Assembly (NCBI GenBank): GCA_018881555.1
Contig: JACAXG010000060.1
Location: forward strand, 2,790,001-2,854,000
Direction: 5' to 3'
DNA: 64,000 nucleotides
Origin: Amblyornis subalaris
Taxonomy: Eukaryota; Chordata; Aves; Passeriformes; Ptilonorhynchidae
How positions within the stretch are numbered: position 1 is the first letter of the stretch; each line of letters begins with the position of its first letter. This document shows, piece by piece, positions 27,115-40,745 of this stretch. Under the pieces are notes generated by a model, which was not told the DNA's origin, did no database searches, and saw nothing but the letters and a program-made list of their open reading frames with translations. Made by a program: the position numbers and the translations under genes.

Positions 27115-28068
27115 GCTTCAAGGAGCCATGAACAACCTGGAAGCAGGGCTGGAAGGGATACTAAGCAAATTTGTAGATGATACAAAATTNGGAGCAGCTG
27201 TTGACTCCCTCAAGGGCAGAAAGGCCCTGCAGAAAGACCTCANCAGCCAGCCCAACAGGGCTGGGCAATCACTGACCGTATGAAGTTCAACAAGGGAAAG
27301 CGCCGGATTCTGCACCTGGGGTGGGGCAACCTTGGATATACAGACAGACTGCGGAATGAGATGCTGGAGAGCCGGGCCGGGAAAGGGACCTGGAGGTCCT
27401 GGTTAACAGAAAGCTGAACATGAGCCAGCAGTGCCCTGGCAGCCAAGCAGGCCAAGCGCGTCCTGGGGGGCATCAGGCACAGCATCACCAGCCGGGCAAG
27501 GGAGGGATTGTCCCGCTCTGCTCTGCATTGGGGCGGCCTCACCTCGAGTCCTGGGGGCAGCTTTGGGAGCCACAACATAAGAAAGACATTAAACTACTAG
27601 AGAGTGTCCAAAGGAGGGTAATGAAGATGGTGAAGGGCCTTGGGGGAAGCCATACGACGAGTGGCTGAGGACACTTGGTCTGTTCAGCCTGAAGAATAGG
27701 AGACTGAGGGGAGACTTCATTGCAGTCTACAACTTCTTTGTGAGGGGAAGAGGAGGGGCAGACACTGATCTCTTCTCTGTGGTGACCAGTGACAGGACCC
27801 GAGGGAATGCCCTGAAGTTGTGTCAGGGGAGGTTTAGGTTGGATATCAGAAAAAGGTTCTTCACCCAGCAAGTTGTTGGGCGCTGGAACAGGCTCCCCAG
27901 GGAAGCGGTCACAGCACCGAGTCTGACAGAGTTCAAGAAGTGTTTGGACGACACTTTCAGGCACAGGGTGTGACTCTTGGGGCTGTCCTGTGCCAGGCCA
28001 AGGGTTGGACTTGATGATCCTTGTGAGTCCCGTCCAATTCAGAACATTCTGTGATACTGTGAATTCTA
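27115..28068 (+). mobile_element. CR1 LINE, about 950 bp 3' end copy
   Basis: This is a 5'-truncated CR1 retrotransposon on the plus strand. It begins near the conserved AAATTTGTAGATGATACAAA segment of the reverse-transcriptase ORF end and runs through GTCCAAAGGAGGGTAATGAA, TGGACTTGATGATCCTTGTG and a terminal ATTCTGTGATACTGTGAATT. It is G+C and CpG rich and comparatively intact, so it is probably younger than the other copies here. The reading frames within it are broken, so it is not an active element. It lies directly upstream of the DISC1 CpG island. Confidence 0.93.
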
Positions 28069-29648
28069 TCTGTATATTTTCATTGCTTTTGTATGACTCC
28101 ATATATCTTGATGTCACAGACCATTTTCATTTTGTTGCANGGTGCTCTCATTTATATATATATGTATGGGTTTGGGCAGGGATAGAGCAAATTTTCTTCA
28201 TAGTAGCTTATTTAGGACTCTGTTTTGGGTTTGTGACCAGTGCCAGGGAGGTTTTAGCTGGGCGGTGCCTACACTGCCAGTGAGCGAGCTGGGGTACACA
28301 AGAAGCTGGGAAGGGACACAGCTGGGACAGCTGACTCCAACAACCCAAGAGATATTCCAACCCATATGTCCACATGATGTCATGCCCAACAGCAAAAGCT
28401 GGGGGAGAGGAGGAGGAAGACAGGACGTTCGAATTTATGGCATTTGTCTTCCAAATTCACTGTTATGCATGATGGAGCCCTACTTTCCTGGGGATCACTG
28501 AACACCTACCTGCCCATGGGAACTGGTGAATGAATTCCTTGTTTTGCTTTGCTTGCACATGTAAATTTTGTTTCACCTATTAAACTGTCTATGCCTCAGC
28601 TCATGAGTTTTCTCACTTTTACCTTTCTGATTCTCTCTTCCATCCTATTTGGGAGGGAGGTGTGTAAGCAAGTAGCTGCATGGGGATTAGCTGCCTACCA
28701 GAATTAACCCTTAATACACAGCAAATAATTTCAAGTCCTTTTTCTAAGATTGCTGTACCTTTCCTGAATCTGTCCTCTTGAACTTACATATCACTGGAAC
28801 AACATGAATTTCTGCTAAAATCCCCTTTCCTGTTTTGTGTTTTAGGTAATTTTAGTCCTCCATCATTTCCTGTGTATCTTCTCCTCACTAGTTAACACAT
28901 GTATCACCTTTTGCTATCCCTAGTATTTCTCTACTGACAGTTTTATTTCTACTCTTTTCCATAATTACAAGCTTTATATATGCCTATAATTGTCCACTGA
29001 CTAGAGCTTTTATTAACTTTGCTAAAAAAGTAGTATCTGCTTCACTCATGGATCATCATATCGACTATATTAACCATGTACATGAAATCAGTGTTTTTCA
29101 AGATGACCTCTATCCATCCTAGTCCCCAAGAATGCTCCTTCCTTCTCAGATGCAGCAATTGCAATTGTAAGTTAAATATACCATCTTGTGCACAAGGAAG
29201 TTTTTGCAACATTCAGAAAAGTTGCTAAAATAAGCCCAGGTTTATCGAACAACTGTCATCCTACTCATTTTCTCTGGTTTCAGTGCATTTACTAAGAAAT
29301 ACAGGACATGCTAAGGGAGTTTTGACCTCCTGTTCCAGTCTGTGCCCTTCCTGACTTGTGAGAGAAGACAGTGAGCAGCTGTGCCTCACATGCCAAAAAT
29401 AGCTATGCATCCTTCTCCTTCTTCCTTCAGCNTTGCTGCAGTGCATCTGATTCAAGTGATGTCAGTGCTGGCTCCCACCATTCAGAGAGAAATTGGTTGT
29501 AAAAGGGCAGCTGTATGGGTGCAGACAAAGGGCCCATCTAGCACAGCCTTGCTTCCACCTCAAAGCCAGGGCAGTTGTCTCAGCAAGAGCAGGAACAAGG
29601 CAGCACACACAGCACTTCCCCTTTGGGCTCTCCCACCCACCAGTGTCT

Positions 29649-29772
29649 GCTCAGGGGTTTCCTCAGCTCACTTTGGTTTGTCGAGTCAGTAGCCTGCAGT
29701 GGCTCTCACACTCTCTAAGGGCTTGCCCAAGTTCCCCTTGAGCCCGCTTCAGTTTTGGCCCACATGGCATCT
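29649..29772 (+). repeat. Unclassified dispersed repeat, copy 1
   Basis: This 124 bp segment, starting GCTCAGGGGTTTCCTCAGCT, recurs in the same orientation at 40746-40870 with roughly 85% identity by hand alignment. Most of the differences are transitions. The flanks differ, so it is dispersed and not part of a larger local duplication. Both copies sit just left of remnants of an ancient minus-strand CR1-like LINE. I cannot assign it to a named family. Confidence 0.75.
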
Positions 29773-29774
29773 GT

Positions 29775-29915
29775 TGTTTGATCGCCCAGTCACTGAACCT
29801 CCCAAGGTCCTTCTGCAGTTCTTTGCAGTCAGATCTTGTTCATGCTACCTCAAATAACTCAGCATCAGCAGCAGACAGGTTTCAGCTGCTTNTATGGTGA
29901 AGAGCAGAGGTTAAA
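29775..29915 (-). mobile_element. Ancient CR1/L3-like LINE fragment
   Basis: The plus strand reads CGCCCAGTCACTGAACCT, then a CTTCTGCAGTTCTTTGCAG segment and a decayed AACTCAGCATCAGCAG block. This is the reverse-complement pattern of old amniote CR1/L3-type LINEs, whose consensus has a 'GCCCAGTCACT...CTGCAGTTC...GCATCATCTGCAAA' order. It is heavily diverged, with approximate boundaries, and has no coding capacity. Confidence 0.6.
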
Positions 29916-30210
29916 GAGACACTAGTCAATCCAAAACTACCAAAAGGTACCTATTCTCTAAACAAATATTCAAAAGAAGCAGGGTATACTCAGGAAAAAA
30001 ACCCTGCTAATGAGTTCTTTGCATTTGTTCTGGATCTACTGGGAGAGTTAAAGTTTATCCCAAACCTCATCCCTTTTGCTTCAGGTGAGTTCGCCTTACC
30101 TCATATGTAGTCACCTCAGTGTGTATATTTAACAAAAAAGTCACACTACAATAGAATACTCAGCAGACTGTAATTCAGTACCTCAGAAGACAACCAGGAG
30201 TATGTATGAA

Positions 30211-30234
30211 TGTGTGTGTGTGTGTGTGTGTGTG
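30211..30234 (+). repeat. (TG)12 microsatellite
   Basis: A pure dinucleotide run of twelve TG units is followed by TACACA. It is potentially length-polymorphic. Confidence 0.97.
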
Positions 30235-30464
30235 TACACAGAACATGGCAATCTGTTCCTTCATCCAGAAAGGAACTGCTTTCAACAATCATGCTCATTC
30301 AATTGCCAGACCATAGGAAACGAGTTGGAGGGAGATGGCAGATAGTTTTTACTGAAGACTTTAAGCATACCTGGAGAAAAAGGTGCAGGAAGCAAAAACA
30401 CTTCTGAAGCAAATACTGGTAGGTGAGAATAGTATTCTTGGGTTTTAATGCTGTTTGAATTGTG

Positions 30465-30493
30465 CCCTAACCTAATTGTAACCCTAACCCTAA
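30465..30493 (-). repeat. Degenerate telomere-like motif
   Basis: On the plus strand CCCTAACCTAATTGTAACCC then TAACCCTAA contains three perfect CCCTAA units and two imperfect ones. This is the vertebrate telomeric unit (TTAGGG on the minus strand). It is short and could be chance or a relic of break repair. Confidence 0.6.
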
Positions 30494-33400
30494 GTCTGAT
30501 CCAAATGACATGGTGAGACATCCAGTGCTTACAGAGAAATCTAGCCCCCTACAGTTTGCCCTAATGCACTTTTGGGCAGTAAGTAGGTGTTTAGATTGAG
30601 ATGGATGGTGTAAGAAATGACACAGAGGAGTGTACCTAATAGTGGATACTATAATGCTGTCTTCTAGTTTAGATTAGTCAGGAGAGAGCTGGAGCGTTCT
30701 GCTATTTCTTAATTTCCAGTTTTCATTATAATGGCATATGCAGGCACAGCTGCCAAAAGAAATGGGCCTGCCTGCTCCCTCCACTACTTCTCCGGTTATG
30801 CCTTCCTTCCCTTCCCCCAAGCTACTGCCTGGTTTGTGCTGGCAGGAGAGTTTCTCTGGCTCTGTGATGAACTAGGAACAGATGTGGATTTAAAACTATT
30901 TTTTTTCCACTAAAAACTTTTTTGCACTTGAAAGCAACTGTGAAGCTACAGCATTACATGCTGATCAGAAATCCCACCAAATTTTAACAAACCCTCTCTG
31001 TACTGAAGGCAGTGTTGCTGCCTCTTTCCTTCTCGAACAGCTTCCTGAGTCCTCATGCAAGCTCCAAATTGACGCCTGTTTTCCACTGCTTGTCTTGGCC
31101 TCTCAGCTTCTCATTATCTACACATAGCTGCTTCTTTGTGTGGTACCTTCGCTTCCAATTGACTTCAGTGTATGAGAACTCCCTCCTGCACCTGCTGCCA
31201 TAGAGAGCAGATTTCCTGTAGCTCTGTCCCTTGTGACCTCTGGTTCAGCTCATAGCTCAGCTGCAAATTCTGCCTTTCTTCTTCTTGCATTCATCTTTGT
31301 TTTTCACTCTCTGCCCCATCACTGCTACACCAGAGCCCTTTTCTCTTTCAGTAGTAAATAACGTATTCATCAAAACATGCCGCTGAAGGGAAGCCAACTC
31401 TACTTGCAGATTCATTTAAATTTNAAAAAAAAAAAGGTTTTGCCTGGCGTGAGAATGAGGAAATCCCAGACATGTTAGACTTATTTATTTTTATCTCTTC
31501 AGGATCAAGACATCTTGATCTTTTTAAGCTAGGCTGCCATGTGGCACTGCAGCATCTATCACAGAGCAGAAAAGTGAAAAAACCATCATGCTCATATTCT
31601 AATATGGATTTTTTCCAAGCTATTCTTCTCATCATCTCTCCTTCCTTTGAAAAACCATTTGCATGGCACCTTTGGAAGCATGGTTGCAGCATGGGCTGGG
31701 GAAGCTGCAATGAGGTGGGAGGGTGGGAGGGAGTGGCTGGTACAGACTGCAGTGAGACGGAGGCTGTGCCCATGGGACATACAGCACCCAGACAAGCTGC
31801 CGTTTCTCATCAGTAGACTCAGGACAAGGGATGATGATAACCATGGCTGGCCAGGAGGCTGAGACATAGCAGCTCAACTCAGTGGTGTGCTATGGCCGTG
31901 GGTTCCAGCTGCTCTCTGCAGAAGGAAGAATCTGGCCCATACTTTTCCATCACCTGGTCCTGCTGGAGCCACAGTCTGTGAGGGGCTTCTTTTGCACCTG
32001 CATACCCTCACAGCTTCAGGTTGCCACCTTTTATTGCCCCTCAGTAACATCTTTTGCAGCAGAAACCAACACTGTCTTTTAAATTCCTTAATTTTCACTT
32101 CANTTGTCCAAAACCAGAACTCATTTCACTTTCAGTGGTGAAGTTCATCACCAAATGATTGTTTTCCATCAAAAACTAGTAAAAGCCAGGGTATTTTGGG
32201 TTAATCTGCAAAGAACTTTTAAATAGATATTTTTTTAGGTCATCCACAGAACTGAAGAAAAAATTTTTTTGCACAGCTTTAATAAGTGCTTAGATTGGGT
32301 ATACCACAATACCCTATCCAAAATCAGATGTTCTAAATTCGTGCTTTAGTTAACTCTGTAGGTACTTACAATACCTTTGGAATATGCTTTGTGATGTGAT
32401 TAGCATAAAGGTAACCTTCATAATAGATAGGGAAATAAAATAAATCAAGGTGTTTAATGGGAAAAGTAAAAGTCCCAGACTTAGTTATTAAATCACAGAA
32501 CTCCTAGAGAATTCAGCTAAGCCAGGATTTTGGTAAAAAAAAATAAAAATTAAACAGCTTTTTAAAACAAACTCATGTAAATCTGAAAGAAAAAGATGAG
32601 ACTTTTATGTGATTGTTGTTACAGGTGAATACATTTCACTTTCCAGAATCACCTGTTTCATTGTTCATCTACAACTGTAACAGAGCAGCTGTTTGGCTTT
32701 ACTGGCATCATTTTCTGATCCTGTTCCAAAAACAGTGACTCAGCTGGTGTCAGAGTAGACTTCAAAACAAGAGTAAAGACAATAACTCATTATCACTCAA
32801 TTAAAAATGTTTATGGGATTAATAATTATATATTATGGATAACTCAAAATGTTTGAAGTCCTAATCCAGTGGGTATACAATTCAAAAGAGTTAAGCCTTT
32901 CGATGCTTATTTTGACTGAGTGACTTGCCATAAATTTAAATTAGTCCAATAAAAGAATTAAATTTCCCTAGAGATNCCTGATCACTAGCAAACAAGCTGA
33001 GGATTCATATTGCTGTTCTGCAAGCTTTAAAAATGGATTTTACTCATAGCAGTGTGAACCAGCCATAATTCTACATCAGTAGATCAACTAAGAACAAAAC
33101 TGTGAGAAACAAAAGTAGGAACACTGGTGGCTTAAAAACCAGAACAAACATATTTTTCTCATCAACTGTCCTTTTTACTGAACTAATCCCCCCAAATCCC
33201 AAATTTCCTCGAATTTATTTCTCACACTCATCAGTATCTACTGCTTGTCACAAACTGGGATTTAAACATTACACTATAGCCACGAAGTAAACAAACATTC
33301 TTGCATTAATTTTTTTACATCTGGATATGGAATTATTTTCTATTGACCTGTCATTATTACGGTGCGGTTTTTCACAGCACGTGTGTATTTGGATTTGAAC

Positions 33401-36360
33401 TTGTCATTATATGGCTGTAGCCTTCATTTAAACAAAGCTTACTCCTTTAATATGTCATNTTTCCCATAAGATGGTCATTGTATACCTCTGTTTTCATGTG
33501 TGGATTGAGTGGATCCCATAGAGGGGAAGGCCTGGAGTCTGGACAGTCACAGGGACCCTGTGCCAGAGTCCCTCACAAACACCTCTCACCTTCATAGGGG
33601 CTGTGGCAGTAGCTCATCCCATCTTGCAGTGCTGGGACACAGCTGCTCCTGCTGACTTTGCTACACTCCAGTCACTCCCTGCCTGACTGCACCAGTGCTA
33701 CCAAAAGTCCTGCTGGTGCTGTGCTGCAGGTGAAAGTGCCGGCTGAGGAATGAGGCTGTGACTTGCCCACAGCTGGTGGGCAGCCATGCCTGAAGGAATT
33801 CTGGGTCCTGAGAGNGCGACTGCCCTGGTCTGTATGGGGGCCTTCAGAGCTGCTCACATGTCCAGCCACCAAGGAGCATTTCTTAGCTTGGCAATAAGAT
33901 CCTGCTGCCTTTATTTTACCCATTTTCATGCCAACATACCTTATAAGTGTAAGATCACTTAAATAATGTATTAAGCAGAAATTCATGCTATTGAAAGTTC
34001 TAATATGTAAAGCATGTTCCCTGCATGCCAGAAATCCAAGGGGTACTGGAGCAGGATTGCCATCTGGGGACTGACANCCCACATCCTCACTACTGCAGGG
34101 TTTGCCTGAGAATGTGCAGATGGGCAATGTAGCAGGCATCCAGGCATTTCTGAGGAAACGGGGAAAAAACCTACTCTCTTCCGTGACCTTCACANGCCTT
34201 GGCTGTTCACAGGTATTTTCCTGACTGCTGAGCCAGGAGCCAGTCCTGCTAGTGGTACTGGTTTTTTCTGCCTGATTAGAATTGTAAAAGGAAATATTTC
34301 TCTGGTTGGTGATACAAACCACACATAACAATTCTAGGAAATTCTGGTCGTCAAAAATAGATTTACTTTTTAAGAAGTAAACTATATGAATTAAAAAGTC
34401 CTCCTCATTTTATTCTCTAATTCAGGAAATGCCATGAGGTGACACAAATTTTTCATTTATTAATGCCNGAAAAGAGGAAAGCTGATTCAATTTCAGACAC
34501 CATCAAATAATACCTTTGCCAGAGGATGTTATTACAATTTTAGGCTAAATATATAATATAAATAACCTGTCTTCTGCTGTACAAAAAATCTCTACTGGCT
34601 GGAAACAATTATTGTGAGATAATACATGGAAGTTTGCCAGCTGGGCTTGTTACATTTTCTAGCTCTACATTTATAATTTATATTAGTGCGTANCACTATC
34701 TCCAAGCACAGCCAAGGCTCTGTTGCTCTATTTATGAGCCTACTTTATGTATCAGTGGTAAAATTACAAGGCTGAAGTAAACCATGCAGTGAAGTAATCT
34801 AAACCAAATCCTTAGACGATATTCATTTCCATTCAGGAAATAAGCACCACCTTTAAGTGGACCACATTCAATANGAGTGAATTATTATTCCAATTATTTG
34901 GCCAGCTTCACAACTTGCCCTTGGCTCTATGCCAGCATTTTGCTTAGCAGACTAATGAAAATTTGATTATCAAAGGCAACGGGTCAGCTGCACACACAAT
35001 GGCAGTCGTGGGGCAGAGAGGGAGATGTAGCAGCCACCTTGGTCAGACACAAGGCCACGGAATCGTCCGTTACNTCACTTTATTACTTCAGTAATAAAAT
35101 TAACAAAAAATGCTTGCAAGAGCTATTTGGGCATAACAGCAGGTGGAGATGGACCCGGTTTTCCCTCCGCCAGTGATCTGAGGAGAAGGGTTAAGTGTGG
35201 GAAAGACTGTCTTGCTGAGCCTGCCCCGGGACAAGGGATGTTCATNTGGCAAGCAGTCATCCCTCCTGTGCCCACAAGTGTTTATAAAGGAAAGCAGGGC
35301 AGAGATGCACAGGGAAAGGGAGGGAGCATACGACTTCAATTTTTTGCATTACTGTATCAGCAAGCTGNAATTGCACTGGGGGTGAAATCCTAGGAAAGCC
35401 AGTGACAAATCCCGCAGGCAGGTCATAGGACCAGAGAAAACAGACCCTTACCATGTGACAGCTTGTCAGCAACCTCAGTATACAATAGAGCGTGCTTTGG
35501 GAGGGTTGTTGTAATGTCACCTGTATTTCCTCAGTCTGATCACAGAAAACTGGAAAAATCTCTTTGGGAGCAAACGTCTGGATGGAGATAAGGCTGCATT
35601 TGCAGTTCATGGTTCCTGCGTGATTTGCTATGGAAAAGGTTTAACATGGCTCCATTCAAAATGTTGAAGTTAGCTCCTGGGAAACATTCCCCCAGTGGAA
35701 ACTGCAGTGCCTGCTTTTAAATGGCTGGGTGAGAATGAAAGTTTTGTTTCCCTTTTCACTTTTATTTCCTTATTCCTTGCACGATACTTATTTTAGAGTG
35801 AAAAAAGGAACAGGAGCAAAAATGCTTGCCTGGCTCTTTGGAGTTGGACCAAATGCTTTGTCTATAGCAGAGACAGGACTCTAGGGTAGGGGAAGGTATT
35901 CGCAAGGCTCAGTCAGCTGCTGTGCTGCTGATGCCACTTGTGCTGGCTGCCAGGGTGTGGGCAGGAGTCTGGCACCTGGGAGGGCAATGTTGGTTAGGGT
36001 ATTTGTGCTTCTCATCCATCTGACATGTGCCAAACATCTGTGCAAAAGCAGGATTTGCACTAAATAACTTTGGGTCCCCAATTCAAAGCTCANAAGTTAG
36101 GATAGTCATCTGTCTTACTGGGAGATCATCGGAGGACATCAGTCTTCACAAGGTCTTAGGACAAACTTAAAAACTGAAGGNTCCCATCTCTTCCAGCTGA
36201 CTGCAGAGGGAACCAAAGAAGGTCACCTTCCTCAGCTTAGCACCCCAAAATGTGGGAGATGACTCTGGGCTATACAAATGGCCATGCAAACAGAACTGCT
36301 GTGATTCAGCCCTCGGGAAAAATAACCAGAAAAGGAGAAAGTGGTGCATATGGTTTAGCA

Positions 36361-36500
36361 GAAAGCAGGAGGGAAAAGAAAGAGAAATAGGGAAGGTAAA
36401 AGAGAAAAAGGGGAAGAAATAGAAAGGAATGAATGTGAGCAGTAAGAGAGAACGCAACTGTGAAGGGAAATAAAGAGACTAAGGGGGTAAAAGTGTCTGA
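36361..36500 (+). repeat. Purine-rich low-complexity tract
   Basis: About 140 bases are dominated by A and G (GGAGGGAAAAGAAAGAGAAA and similar), with few pyrimidines on the plus strand. It has no repeating unit. The open frames on the complementary strand are pyrimidine-coded Ser/Phe/Leu artefacts. Confidence 0.8.
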
Positions 36501-39284
36501 GAGATCAAGCAGAGGACTGTCAAAAGCAGACAAGTGAGAAGCCTCAGCATCACGTGGAGAAGCTCATCCCCGCACCCTGGCAGAAGAGCAGCAGCTGCCC
36601 ACAGCCACCAGAGCCAGTGGCTCAGCCACCCCCAGGGCCTGGAGGGAACCCTGCATGAAGGACACTGCAGTTTGCTCTATCAGGGCCATTCCTGCAACGG
36701 CCCCTTCTGCCACTCCTGGTAACAGCAGAAATTTAGCACTTGATAGTCAGCAGCCAGAGAATGGAATTATCTTTTCCTCATGACAAACGTACAGCATTGT
36801 TCAGCAGACACAGGGCAGGGCTTCTGGTGTGTGGTACACACAGGAGGAATTTTTCAGCTTTCTGTTTTCAATTCTCTTTTAGACATGAAATAGTTGGCAA
36901 ATTATTCAGGGCTTTTTCCTTGCTCTGCTGCCAAAATTATCTCAGCACAACCAAGGTAACAAAAGCACAAAGAAGCCTTTAAACATATTCAGTGGGTACT
37001 GGAAATCTCTGGAAATACTTTTGGTTCAATTGTTAAATGTCTTTCATACTTATGATGTACTTGGAAAGTTACACAAACCTGCATATTATACAAATCCAGT
37101 GATTAAAAGTCACTTACCGGTTCATAACAGTAAACATACTGCTGAATGGCAAAGTTTAATATGGTTAACAGAAAACAATGTGGGAGACATTAGCCAGTGT
37201 AATTGCTTTAATAGAGTCTATTATCTTTAATGGAGTTTTTACAATTATGCACACACATGTACCCACTGTGAAGATACCAAATAGAAATAAAACTTGGTAG
37301 AGCCAAGCCACAACTTAACTATTTAGACCATTGATAATAGGACTGCTCTTGCAGCTGGATTATTAAGTACTGTAAAATGTAGTGAGATGCATTTTCTCCT
37401 TGAGAAACCCTCCTGATGGCTGCTTGATACTGTGAGGAAGCATTGCTGAGGGGTGAGCCTGTACATCTGGGAAGCGAGCATCCAGGCTGAGGGCGCACCG
37501 CGCTGCGGTCCAAATGTGCCGCAGAGCTGCAGCCAGAGGCTGAGGGAGGCACAGAGGAANTGCTCACAATTGCCTGTTTCCCCACCATGCATTAAGTGGC
37601 TGAGTGATCACAGGCCACAACTGAATTACAGGAGTGAGTCACAGAGTTCAAAACAAGAGCATCCACTAATTGTTTCATGGAAGAGGCTCAGGGAAGCCTG
37701 AAAAAGGATTTTGTAGGATATTCTTTTACTCATTGTGAGCTTTGTAGTCTTTTGTATCAAAGCCAGCTGTTCTGATCTGAGAGTTTATTTTACGACTCAT
37801 AGCTCAGGGAGGGCTGTGTTCCAGGGCTGGGCATCCATCCCTCATGGGCAGCTTTTTCTGCTGTAAGCCTGGAACAGCTTTGGAGCTGTCCTCTGGAGCT
37901 CTCAGACACCAACAGATGGCAAATGAGAGGAGGGGATAAATGGTCTTGTGCCCAGTCTAGATGTCCCATTTCGCTCTGTGNAAATGTTTTGGTCAGTTTG
38001 ATTAAGATTTGTTCACCCACATTTCAGGTGTTCAAGGCAAGAAGATGATCCTGTAATTTTTATTTGACAAATCTCTCTACCCCCAAGCCTCTAGACTTGG
38101 ATAAGATGTCTCCATGATCAGCCCTTGAGCCTTGGTGAGTAGCGCTGTAGAGCTCTGAAGACAATTCATCGGTGCTCCTGTGATGCTGTTACACCCTGGG
38201 CATGGGCACTGAGGATGTGTGTGAGAGGGATGAGTGCAGCCATAGGCCTAGGGGTTGCACAAACGTCTGGGCACATGCTGCAGGTTAGAAGGAGGGGAGA
38301 AAGGGCATTCATCCACTGGCAGATCGCTCTGGTGAGGTGGTCACTGAAGACAAAGATGGCTTCCACAGTGCTTTTTACCACAGGGTTACAAGCACACTGC
38401 AAGTTTATGGCTGTGGGCCTGCCTCAGGGCTGTGCTTTCACCTTTCCCTGCTCCTTCCTGACCACCCCCCTAGCAAGCTGCTGCAGTCACACACAGCCCA
38501 CTTGCTTTACAGTGCCGATTCCCTTGATCTCTCTGGCCTATGTCTTTGACAAAGAATCTGTTTGCTACTCCTTCTGGGTAACTCAGCTCCTCCATAAATG
38601 CTCTAGCCCCTGATTTGCCTGATTTGCGTCATGTCCCTCTCCCACTGCTTCCCCTCTAGGTGTGCTCCAAGTTTTCCAATTTTTAGAATACAGGAATGCA
38701 GAAAATAGGCCAGGATCCAACCTGCACTACTGGCACTCTGCCAAAAAACTGTCTTAGTGTACACTGAGTTACCATGTACCCATTTCTCTAGGTAATTCAG
38801 ATTTGTGGTCTCCAGCTGCCATCCAGTTGGTAACCCTGAGCTTTTCCTTCCTCCTTCTCTCTCTGTCCTTTGAGGCATGAAGTCTCCTCTCATTCTTGCC
38901 AACAACTTGCCGGTTCTACATACCTGCCTAAGACAGAAAGGGATCACAGCCTACCTGTCGGACTGTTGTTTTCTGAGCTAAGGCTTATTCAGTAAGCTTC
39001 CTTACAGATCAAACCTAACCAAAGCTCAGTAACTCATTTTTCTGGAGTAATATTCTTTTCAAATTTTAGTCCCAACCTGAAGATAAAAACATCAACAGAA
39101 AAAGCAGATGAATTAAAATGGGATTTGCAGTTTGGTTGAGAAAAGACCTGTGAAGGCAGATTCGCTTGGCAGAAGTTCAGCTGGCAGGTTCAGAGGCAGG
39201 CAGGAAAGATTTTATGCAGATACAGTGATTTCTTCCCATTGAGATGATATGTGCACAAAAATTGTAACGCCCAATTACATTACC

Positions 39285-39335
39285 AAGAGCTAAGGTCCCT
39301 TCCAACCCAAACCACTCTAGGATGCTATGACGATC
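39285..39335 (+). mobile_element. CR1 LINE, short 3' terminus
   Basis: A fragment of about 50 bp, GGTCCCTTCCAACCCAAACC followed by ACTCTAGGATGCTATGACGA, matches the extreme 3' end of avian CR1 on the plus strand. It is a severely 5'-truncated insertion or a remnant. The left boundary is uncertain. Confidence 0.75.
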
Positions 39336-40657
39336 TCACCCTTGTTTTTTTCTAAGTGAAGAAATTAAACAGTGGCTTCTTCTGGACCTGTCCTCCTCTC
39401 AGGGCTCACCTGTGGAGAAAGGTCCCTGCTGTTGGCAGGAGCTGGGCTCCTTTACATTTTTCTTCTATCTGAATTTTTATTAAAAAACGAAGACAAACTT
39501 TTTTCTATTGACAAAAAAGTGGAAAAATTAGCAGGCTGGGAAAGAGAACACAAGTTAGAAAATTTTGCCAAAAATTGGAAATTTTCCATGTTTTGCACTT
39601 GGATTTAATGCAAAGTCCATTTGGAGTAAAAGTACTTGCCAAATTACTATCAGAAAATTGAGAGTTAGCAAAGAGACCTGCCAGGATTCAGAAGGAGCCC
39701 AAGTTACTGGAAAACTATCACGTTTGGGGGCCGTTTACTAGAATAGTAACACTTACGGTCTTGTATTTAAAACAACAGCTTGGTCTCAGCTGTCTAAAAA
39801 AACCCATTGCATTACTGCCAAGTCATNAGCTTACAAAGCTCCAGGCCCTGTCTACACACAAGCCTGCCATCAGTTTAACTAAAATCACTATTTAATCCAT
39901 TTAGAGCAATCAGCACAACCCTTTTTTTGGGTAACCAAATTAACCTAAATCAATACAAGCCTGTTGCAAACAGAGATAAACAATTTAAAGACATCGACAT
40001 CAAAACCTGCATTAGCTCAGGCAGTGTGAGTTTTGTGGCGAGGTGGGAGCTCAGGTCAAGCCAGGGAGATGCTGCCACGGTGCTTTTTGCACCATAGAGC
40101 TGTGCCTGAAGCACATCCAGCAGCAGCTTTGTGTTGAGGTGCCCAAGTGGTCTCTTCTGAGTGTTGCTACATGCATGGTCTGGATCCCCACCGCTTCTCA
40201 GGGCTGTGTCCTGCTGTGTTCAGGAGCTGTGGCCACCCTCACCTTGTCCTCTCCCCAGCCCTGAGCCCCGCGTGACAAACCCAACCAGTTTGCTGGGGGA
40301 GCTTGAGGGGAAAGGCAGAAGATATGGCTGGCTCCAGTAGAAAACCTTCAGCTTCGATGGCCCAGGAAACCTTGTTTAAACTCTATTCTCCTGTGCTGAA
40401 AAACAGGAGAGCATAAGTACAGACACAGCCCTTTATGACAACATCCTCCATCCCTGTGCTTGCAGCTGCCTGGGCAGGAGACCAGGTCTCCTCTCAGGAG
40501 ACCTTCTGCACCCTTCTCCTGGGAAACCAGGAGGAAAACACCAGCAGCAGCAGCTGGTCCAGAGCACAGGCTGTTCCTGGGGGTGTGCAGGTCCTGGTTG
40601 CTATGCTTAGCCCCTGCAGGGGCTGCCCAGCACTCACCCATGCTGAGGGAGGGGGGT

Positions 40658-40693
40658 AAAGCTCCCAGCGGGGGCAAAGCTCCCAGCAGGNCC
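40658..40693 (+). repeat. 18 bp tandem duplication
   Basis: Two adjacent 18-base units begin AAAGCTCCCAGC and differ at a few positions in their second half; one N falls in the second unit. They lie in a G+C-rich patch of the intergenic spacer. Confidence 0.85.
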
Positions 40694-40745
40694 AATCTCC
40701 AGCCAAACACAGCACTCACCTGAAAGGAGCCTGGGCCCAAAGGGG

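Noticed and set aside
26295..27283. Several long frames of 79-287 codons on both strands across the CpG island
   Set aside because: High G+C removes stop codons in all frames. Only the frame containing exon 1 has a splice donor and phase that connect to a real gene.
33672..34331. 219-codon minus-strand open frame
   Set aside because: It contains two unresolved codons, no domain, a composition like translated non-coding DNA and no CpG or splice support.
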